Source of the DNA: JAJECS01 sp965219705
Lineage (GTDB): Bacteria; Chloroflexota; UBA11872
Direction: 5' to 3'
DNA length: 64,000 bases
NCBI GenBank assembly: GCA_965219705.1
Contig: OZ244789.1
Coordinates: 1,612,001-1,676,000, forward strand
In this document: positions 58,317 to 64,000 of the stretch, piece by piece
Layout of the letters: every line of letters begins with the position of its first letter
Position numbering within the stretch: the stretch's first letter is position 1
Notes under the pieces: model-generated
What the model was told of the DNA's origin: nothing
What the model saw: only the letters and a program-made list of their open reading frames with translations
The model's database searches: none
Made by a program: the position numbers and the translations under genes

Positions 58317-59273
58317 TCAGAATCCGGCCTCGACGTCCACCACGTTTTCGAGGGGCTCGCCCGACTTGTAGCGGCGCAGGTTTTCCGCGAAGAACTCGCG
58401 CAGGCGGGCCACGCGCATGGGAGACGAGCCACCGTTGTGGGGCGTGAGGATCACGTTGGGAAACCCCCAAATCGGGTGGTCGGGCGGCGGTGGCTCTTCG
58501 TCGAGCACATCGAGCCCGGCGCCGCGCAGCTTGCCGCTGCGCAACGCCTCGACGAGTGCGGGCGTATCCACCACCGCGCCGCGCGAGATGTTGACCAGAT
58601 AGCTGCCATCGGGCAGCAGGTCGAACACCTGACGGTCAATGAGACCCTGCGTCGCGGCCGTGCTGGGGCAGCAGATCGCCAGAATGTCGGTCTCGGGGAG
58701 CATGGCGTACATCTCGCTCACCAGCCGCACCTCGCGGATGTAGGCGTCCGGCTGCTGCGGGTATACATCCACGGCGCGCACCTCGACCTCGAGGCCATCC
58801 AGTCGGCGGGCGAGCGCGCGGCCGATTCCGCCGGCGCCGACGACGAGCGCCCGCTTGCCCGTGAGCTCGTCCACCTCGATCGATGACGGATCCCACCGCT
58901 GCTCCTGCTGGGCCAGCACCGCGGGCGCGATGCCGCGGGAAAGGCCCGTAAGCAGGGCAATGCCGGTCTCGGCCACGTGGCTTCCCAGCAGGACCTTGGC
59001 ATTGGTCAGCAGCAGGTCGCGCCCCGCGAGGCCGGGGGCTTTCAGGTGTTCCTCGACGCCCGCCGAGAAGACTTGAATCCAGCGCACGTTCGGCGCCGCG
59101 TCCAGGACGCCCGGACCCAGCGGCCGTGCCGCGGCGATCACCTCCGCGTCGGCCAGGCTGGGGAAGGACGCGTCGACCGCGGCGGCCCAGGCCAACCGGT
59201 CGTCTGGGTTGTCGGCACGTAGCGGGTCCCAGTCGGCGTCGGTGCAAAACGGGTATTCGATGACAACGTTCAA
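58317..59273 (-). CDS. D-isomer-specific 2-hydroxyacid dehydrogenase
   Basis: 318 aa from TTG at 59273 (NVVIEYPFCTDADWDPL), with GAGGA upstream; GTG at 59306 is an alternative. NAD-binding domain: RALVVGAGGIGRALARRLDG (GxGxxG), acidic residue in VRAVDVYP. Catalytic Arg in SYLVNISRGAVVDTPALVEA, Glu in AGLDVLDEEPPPPDHPIWGF, His in VILTPHNGG. Reduces 2-oxo acids or oxidises D-2-hydroxyacids; the substrate is unknown. Convergent to the SDR-like gene and divergent from the Lon-family gene. Confidence 0.88.
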   Translation of the reverse strand: MNVVIEYPFCTDADWDPLRADNPDDRLAWAAAVDASFPSLADAEVIAAARPLGPGVLDAAPNVRWIQVFSAGVEEHLKAPGLAGRDLLLTNAKVLLGSHVAETGIALLTGLSRGIAPAVLAQQEQRWDPSSIEVDELTGKRALVVGAGGIGRALARRLDGLEVEVRAVDVYPQQPDAYIREVRLVSEMYAMLPETDILAICCPSTAATQGLIDRQVFDLLPDGSYLVNISRGAVVDTPALVEALRSGKLRGAGLDVLDEEPPPPDHPIWGFPNVILTPHNGGSSPMRVARLREFFAENLRRYKSGEPLENVVDVEAGF

Positions 59274-59426
59274 GGGTTCCTCGGTTCCTCCGGCGCAGCG
59301 GCGCACGTGCGTCAGTGTAGGGGGCCGGCGCCGGGGCCACTGCTAGACTTCGCCGCGTTCTGTCCCGAGGGCGCCCTGCTGCACACCGACCCCGATCGCC
59401 GCGACGGGCGCACCCTGCCCGCGGGC

Positions 59427-61808
59427 GTGGCCGCGCTATCCGCCGATGCGGTGCGCTGGACCTGCGACCCCGACACGTTGGGCTTCGAGTCCACGTCCGA
59501 GCTTGAGCGGCCGGACGCCATGATCGGCCAGGAGCGCGCCGAGCGCTCGCTGGATTTCGGCGTGGACATGCGGAGTCCCGGGTTCAACATCTTTGCAATG
59601 GGCCTGCCGGGCACCGGCCGCACGTCGATGATTCTTGAGCGGCTGCGTGCCGTCGCGGACAGCCGGCCCACGCCGCCGGATTGGTGCTACGTCTACAACT
59701 TCGACGAACCGCACCGTCCACGGGTGCTGCGCCTGCCGCCGGGCGCGGCGCCTGAATTTCGCCGTCAACTGGCCGAGCTGGTGGCGACGCTCCGCATCGA
59801 GATGATGCGGGCCTTTGCGACCGACGAGTATGAGGCGCAGCGGCACGACATCACGCAGCGGGACCAGAGCGAGCGGCAGGCGGCGCTCCAGGCCCTTGAC
59901 CAACAAGCCCACGCGGCCGGCCTCGCGCTTGTCCAGACGCCGGTGGGTCCGCAGGTGGCCGCGATTTGCGACGGCCAGCCGCTCACGCCGGAAGCGCTGC
60001 GGCGGTTGCCCCAATCCGAGCGCGCCGCCATCGAGCACGCTCGCGGCGTGCTGGAGGATTCCCTGGCGCGCACGATGCGGGCGCTGCGCCTGCGGCAGCG
60101 CCAGACGCGCGAACGGCTGCACGCGCTCAGCGTCAACGTCGCCCGCAGTGTCCTCCAGCCGCCTCTCGAAGACCTGCGGGAGGCGTACCGCGGCTACGAG
60201 GGCGTCGCGGCGTACGTGCACGCGGTCGAGCAGCATGCCACCGAGAATTTCGAGGTCTTCCGCGACGGCGACGATGGCGCCTCGCCGCCGGACGCCACGG
60301 CGCGGCACGCCGTCGATCCGCTCCTGCCCTATCAGGTGAACGTGCTTGTGACCCACGCCCCGGATCGTGGAGCGCCGCTGATCCGGGAGGGGCATCCGAC
60401 CTTTCCGAACCTGTTCGGACAGATCGAGCAGCGGCAGACTCTGGGCGCGGTCACCACCGATTTCACCATGATCAAGCCCGGCGCACTCCATGCGGCGAAC
60501 GGCGGATTCTTGGTGGTGCAGGCGGAGGATGTGCTCCAAGACGGCGCCGTGTATGACGGGCTCAAGCGGGCGCTGCGGGATCGAGTGATCCGCCTCGAGA
60601 CCGTTGCGGACGGGCTGGGACTGCCGTCCCCGGCGCGTCTCGACCCGGAGCCCATCCCGCTGGATATCAAGGTCGCGCTCGTCGGGACGCCGTGGGTCTA
60701 CTACCTGCTGCACGACGTGGATCCCGACTTCGGTGATCTGTTCAAGGTTCGCGCTGAGTTCGACACGGAAATCGAGCTCAACGATGCCAATCTGAACCGC
60801 TACGCCCGGTTCATCGCCGCCCGCTGCCACGACGAGGCCTTGCCGCACTTCGACCGCACGGGGGTGGCGCGCGTGGTGGAGGAGGGCGTGCGCTTGGCGC
60901 AGGACCGCCACCGCCTGTCGACACGCTTCGGCGACATCAGCGACATCATTCGCGAGGCTGGGCACTGGGCGCGCCGGGCCGGCGCCGCCATCGTCAGCGA
61001 GGAGCACGTCTGGTCGTCGATCGACGAGCGCATCCGCCGCGGCAATCTGACCGAGCGGAAGATTCGCGACCGGATCGCCGACGGCACGGTGATGATCGAG
61101 ATCGACGGCAAGGCCGTCGGTCAAGCCAACGGGCTATCCGTGGTGAGCCTGGGGGGCTACGAGTTCGGGCAGGTGCACCGGATTTCGGTGCGGACGTACC
61201 CGGGCCGCGAGGGTGTGCTCAGCATCGATCGCGAAGCCAAGCTGACCGGGCCGATCCACGATAAGGGCGCCATGATCCTGTCGGGGTTCGTGAGCGGAAC
61301 CTTCGGGGTCGACGGCCCGCTGAGCCTGAGCGCCACCCTGGTGTTCGAGCAGTCCTACGGCGGCATTGAGGGCGACAGCGCGTCGTCCGCGGAGCTCTAC
61401 GCGTTGCTTTCAAGCCTCAGCGGTCTGCCGCTGCGGCAGGACGTGGCAGTGACGGGATCGGTGAACCAGTACGGCCAGGTCCAAGCCGTCGGCGGCGTCA
61501 CCCAGAAGGTCGAGGGATTCTTTGACCTGTGCCGCGAACGCGGGCTCACCGGCGCGCAGGGCGTGCTGCTGCCGGCCGCTAACGCCAAGCACCTGACCTT
61601 GCGCTGGGACGTGGCCAAGGCCATCGACGCCGGCCGTTTCCACGTCTACACAACCGACACGATCGCCGGCGGCATCGAGCTTCTGACCGGAGTGCCCGCC
61701 GGCGCCCCCAGCGCGACCATTCGCTTTCACCCCGACACGGTCTTCGGCATGGTCCAGGCGCGGTTGGCCCTGTTCGGCCGGCGCTGGCACGACGGCCCCG
61801 CCCACTAG
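59427..61808 (+). CDS. Lon-family ATP-dependent protease (AAA_32 / Lon_2 type)
   Basis: About 793 aa from GTG at 59427, since family similarity begins at LSADAVRWTCDPDTLGFEST; the frame is open from 59307. Residues about 57-65 hold a Walker A variant GLPGTGRTS, with Arg in place of Lys. A long helical insertion follows (about 125-300), then LPYQVNVLVTHAPDRGAPLI, TDFTMIKPGALHAANGGFLV and VALVGTPWVYYLLHDVDPDF. The C-terminal protease domain has the Ser-Lys dyad: GDSASSAEL (S651) and GGVTQKVEGFFDLC (K694), 43 residues apart as in Lon. TAGACT at 59344-59349 is a candidate -10. Confidence 0.85.
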   Translation: MAALSADAVRWTCDPDTLGFESTSELERPDAMIGQERAERSLDFGVDMRSPGFNIFAMGLPGTGRTSMILERLRAVADSRPTPPDWCYVYNFDEPHRPRVLRLPPGAAPEFRRQLAELVATLRIEMMRAFATDEYEAQRHDITQRDQSERQAALQALDQQAHAAGLALVQTPVGPQVAAICDGQPLTPEALRRLPQSERAAIEHARGVLEDSLARTMRALRLRQRQTRERLHALSVNVARSVLQPPLEDLREAYRGYEGVAAYVHAVEQHATENFEVFRDGDDGASPPDATARHAVDPLLPYQVNVLVTHAPDRGAPLIREGHPTFPNLFGQIEQRQTLGAVTTDFTMIKPGALHAANGGFLVVQAEDVLQDGAVYDGLKRALRDRVIRLETVADGLGLPSPARLDPEPIPLDIKVALVGTPWVYYLLHDVDPDFGDLFKVRAEFDTEIELNDANLNRYARFIAARCHDEALPHFDRTGVARVVEEGVRLAQDRHRLSTRFGDISDIIREAGHWARRAGAAIVSEEHVWSSIDERIRRGNLTERKIRDRIADGTVMIEIDGKAVGQANGLSVVSLGGYEFGQVHRISVRTYPGREGVLSIDREAKLTGPIHDKGAMILSGFVSGTFGVDGPLSLSATLVFEQSYGGIEGDSASSAELYALLSSLSGLPLRQDVAVTGSVNQYGQVQAVGGVTQKVEGFFDLCRERGLTGAQGVLLPAANAKHLTLRWDVAKAIDAGRFHVYTTDTIAGGIELLTGVPAGAPSATIRFHPDTVFGMVQARLALFGRRWHDGPAH

Positions 61809-61874
61809 CAACCCGTCCGGCGCCCACGCGGCCGCTTTGGTGGGTAACGTCACCGAGGCTCCGCGACCCAAGGC

Positions 61875-61880
61875 TATACT
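61875..61880 (+). promoter_or_regulatory. Candidate -10 element of the FtsH-like gene
   Basis: TATACT followed by TG, the same string as before the VanW gene. It lies 77 nt before the ATG at 61958. No clear -35. Confidence 0.45.
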
Positions 61881-61957
61881 TGTAGTTCATCGCCAGGCGG
61901 CATGGTGCGCGCCGCGAGCGACGCGCCGTAGGCCGCGCTCGGGGAGGAGACGCTGGC

Positions 61958-63808
61958 ATGGGCATGGACTCTGAGATTCGGCGGCGCGCCAACACCAAGC
62001 GCAGCCCGATGACGTTCGTCCGGGAGAACTGGCGCGCGATCAGCCTTTACCTGCTCATCACGGGCGGGCTGCTGTTCGGCTTGACCCAGGCCCAGGAGGT
62101 CACGCTCAACATCCTGAGCTTCTTCGCGACGTTGCTCTTCGGGATGATGTTCATGATCGTTCAGTTCGGCGCCCTGTTCTACATGCTGGGGCGCGGTCGA
62201 ACGTATTGGGTGAAGCCGGGCGAGACCGGCGTGTATTTCTCGGACTACCGCGGGAACGATCACATCCTGGAGGTCGCGCGGCGCGTGGTCACGCTGCTGC
62301 GCGGCGTGCGCGAGTTCAAGCACATGGGCGGCGAGACCATTCGCGGGCTGCTGCTCGAAGGCCCGCCGGGCACCGGCAAGAGCTATCTGGCGCAGGCGAT
62401 GGCCAGCGAGGCCGGGTTGCCGTTCGGCTATCTCTCTGCGCCGAGCTTCCAGGCCATGTTCATGGGCATCGGCCCGCTGCGGGTCCGCATGCTCTACGGC
62501 AAGGCGCGCAAGCTGGCCCGGCGGCATGGCGGCTGCATCCTCTTCATCGACGAGATCGACGCCATCGGCATGGCCCGCTCGAGCCAGATGGGCGGTGGCA
62601 TGGGCATGGGCATGATGGGCGGCATGATGGGCGGCGGCGGGATGGGGCTGCTCAACGAGCTGCTGCTGCAAATGGACCCGCCGAACTTCGACAATGGCAT
62701 GTTCGCGCGGACCCTGCGCGCGCTCGGCCTCAAGAAGGGCCGCGCCGTGCCGCCGCCGGTGCTCACCGTCGGCGCCACCAATATCGCCTCCGTGCTTGAC
62801 CAGGCGCTTCTGCGTCCCGGGCGGTTCGACCGCCAGATCCACATCGACAAGCCGGACTACGAGGGCCGCAAAGACATTATCGAGTACTACCTGGCCAAGG
62901 TGCGGCACGAAGAGATGCCCATCGAGCGCATGGGCAACGACACGATCGACTACACCCCGGTCGCGATCAAGTACGTCATCAACGAGGCGGTTATTCACGC
63001 CCACTTCGACGGCCGCGACGCCATCTCCTACGCGGACTTCTCACGCGCGCGTGAGAACCACGAATGGGGCCTGCGCGAGCCGATTCGGGGCCTCACGCAG
63101 GAAGACCGCCGCCGGCTCGCCTACCACGAGGCGGGTCACGCCGTCGCCCAGGTCAAGCTGAAGAAGTGGGAACGACTGACCAAGGTCACCATCATTCGGC
63201 ACGGCAGCGCCCTGGGTCTGGCGGCCTACAAGCCGGTCGAGGAAAAGCGCGTGCTGGTGCGCGAGGAGCTGCTGGCCAGCATCCAGGTCTCGTTGGCCAG
63301 CCGCGCCGCCGAGGAGCTGTTCCTTGGATCGCCCACGGTGGGGGTCACGTCCGACTTCGCGCACGCCACGTACACGACCTTCCAAATGCTGAGCGTGTGG
63401 GGGATGGACGGGAGCTTCTACTCGACCCTGCCATTCGGCCCGGCCGTGTCCGCGACCGCGCCCGACATGAAGCGCAAGATCGACCAGATCCTGGATCAGG
63501 AGTACCGCAAGGTGAAGGCGCTCCTGACGCAGTACTCGGGCGCCATGCACGACCTGGCGCAGTTGCTGATCGATCAGGATGAGGTCGACGGCCAAGACGT
63601 TGAGGACCTGGTCACGCGTTACGACGAGATGATTGCGGCCGGCAACGAGCCCAAGGCGCTGCCGGAGCCGCCCGTTCTCGTGACCGCTGGCATTGCTCCG
63701 CCGGAGCCGTACGTCTTCGGCAGCGAAGACGGCGCCAACGGCGCAAATGGCCGAAACGGGTCGACCTCGGACAACGGGGCGCCGACCGAGGGTCCCGCGT
63801 CCGGCTAG
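61958..63808 (+). CDS. FtsH-like membrane AAA metalloprotease with Met/Gly-rich insertion
   Basis: 616 aa. Two adjacent N-terminal transmembrane helices (ISLYLLITGGLLFGLTQAQ; ILSFFATLLFGMMFMIVQFG) with almost no extracytoplasmic domain, unlike canonical FtsH. Walker A LEGPPGTGKSYLAQAMASEA (about 135-142), Walker B CILFIDEIDAIGMARSSQ. Next comes an insertion of about 22 residues made almost only of Met and Gly (about 210-232), then DQALLRPGRFDRQIHIDKPD. Zinc site HEAGH at 390-394, with a third ligand likely D466 (TSDFAHAT). The tail is Asn/Gly/Pro-rich. It is a second FtsH homologue besides the one at 30-32 kb, and follows the Lon-family gene. Confidence 0.88.
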   Translation: MGMDSEIRRRANTKRSPMTFVRENWRAISLYLLITGGLLFGLTQAQEVTLNILSFFATLLFGMMFMIVQFGALFYMLGRGRTYWVKPGETGVYFSDYRGNDHILEVARRVVTLLRGVREFKHMGGETIRGLLLEGPPGTGKSYLAQAMASEAGLPFGYLSAPSFQAMFMGIGPLRVRMLYGKARKLARRHGGCILFIDEIDAIGMARSSQMGGGMGMGMMGGMMGGGGMGLLNELLLQMDPPNFDNGMFARTLRALGLKKGRAVPPPVLTVGATNIASVLDQALLRPGRFDRQIHIDKPDYEGRKDIIEYYLAKVRHEEMPIERMGNDTIDYTPVAIKYVINEAVIHAHFDGRDAISYADFSRARENHEWGLREPIRGLTQEDRRRLAYHEAGHAVAQVKLKKWERLTKVTIIRHGSALGLAAYKPVEEKRVLVREELLASIQVSLASRAAEELFLGSPTVGVTSDFAHATYTTFQMLSVWGMDGSFYSTLPFGPAVSATAPDMKRKIDQILDQEYRKVKALLTQYSGAMHDLAQLLIDQDEVDGQDVEDLVTRYDEMIAAGNEPKALPEPPVLVTAGIAPPEPYVFGSEDGANGANGRNGSTSDNGAPTEGPASG

Positions 63809-63950
63809 GCCGCGTCTCCGATCGATCTCGGGCGGGGGCCAAGGCTGGCCAGTGCTCCGGGCTGCGTGCCCGGTGGCCCTTGCCCGGTGGCCCAGGCTGC
63901 GTGCAGCCTGGGAATGCACTCCAGCGCGCGCACGCTCGGATCATCCCAAC

Positions 63951-64000
63951 CGTCACTCCGAGCGCCTCTGTCACTCCGAGCGAAGCGAGGAGTCTAGAAC
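63951..64000. repeat. GTCACTCCGAGCGAAGCGAG-type dispersed repeat, at window edge
   Basis: Two partial units: GTCACTCCGAGCG at about 63953 and again at about 63971, the second continuing to GAAGCGAGGAGTCTAGAAC. It forms an imperfect ACTCC...GGAGT stem. This is a dispersed intergenic repeat type different from the REP units at 9.7 and 47.2 kb. The element may continue past base 64000. Confidence 0.55.

Noticed and set aside
1..64000. CRISPR arrays, transposases, integrases, rRNA genes
   Set aside because: No regularly spaced repeats, no transposase or integrase catalytic motifs and no rRNA segments were seen.

Overview
The window is a GC-rich bacterial chromosome segment, most likely from the phylum Chloroflexota. 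This is inferred from the gene repertoire and high GC, not from a marker-gene tree. The signs are a secreted CAP-domain protein with a long family-specific N-terminal region, VanW-type and LiaF-like envelope proteins, an FtsB/DivIC-type divisome protein, no LPS genes, and many paired catabolic hydrolases and permeases. Most of it is ordinary core and accessory chromosome with short intergenic gaps and frequent 4-30 nt gene overlaps.

Region 1 (1-13.3 kb): a truncated FAD-linked oxidase, an HD hydrolase, a Nudix enzyme, a DedA-type membrane protein, a secreted CAP protein, then yraN-rnhB-rplS on the minus strand. After a VanW protein come rpsP-khpA-trmD on the plus strand. The usual rimM is absent; a 475-nt block of REP-like palindromes lies between khpA and trmD. 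A divergent GroEL-like gene and panB follow.

Region 2 (13.3-24.4 kb): a small orphan with a clear promoter and long leader, murD, a LiaF-like protein, a phosphoesterase with an apparent CTG start, a short promoter/terminator unit, a SWIM zinc-finger protein, and the trans-translation pair smpB-ssrA (tmRNA). Then come a second Nudix enzyme, a propeller protein, a methyltransferase, a lipoate ligase, tRNA-Arg(CCG), lspA, a lipoprotein cyclophilin, a perfect 21-bp tandem repeat and a secreted protein built from two tandem modules.

Region 3 (24.4-42.2 kb): an M20 amidohydrolase, two MFS permeases, a PHP phosphoesterase, ftsH, tilS, dut, ftsB and glmS. These are followed by a D-aminoacylase-type amidohydrolase cluster, a VOC protein, amtB and a D-cysteine desulfhydrase-like enzyme, ending at tRNA-Val(GAC).

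Region 4 (42.2-45.6 kb): an island of visibly lower GC directly after tRNA-Val. It holds two overlapping genes: a 261-aa protein beginning Met-Gly, and a 622-aa protein joining a QueC-like domain (intact SGGxDS loop and four-cysteine zinc site) to a C-terminal domain resembling a PD-(D/E)XK nuclease. The island is flanked by structured non-coding DNA. I regard it as the best candidate here for an uncharacterised, probably anti-phage, system.

Region 5 (45.6-64 kb): a branched-chain amino-acid/amide ABC transporter (livG, livF, livH, livM, with livK convergent), a secreted nuclease, glutamate synthase large subunit, two small orphans, an SDR that has lost its catalytic Tyr/Lys, a D-2-hydroxyacid dehydrogenase, a Lon-family protease, and a second FtsH-like AAA metalloprotease with a Met/Gly-rich insertion. 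REP-like repeats recur at 9.7, 47.2 and 63.95 kb.
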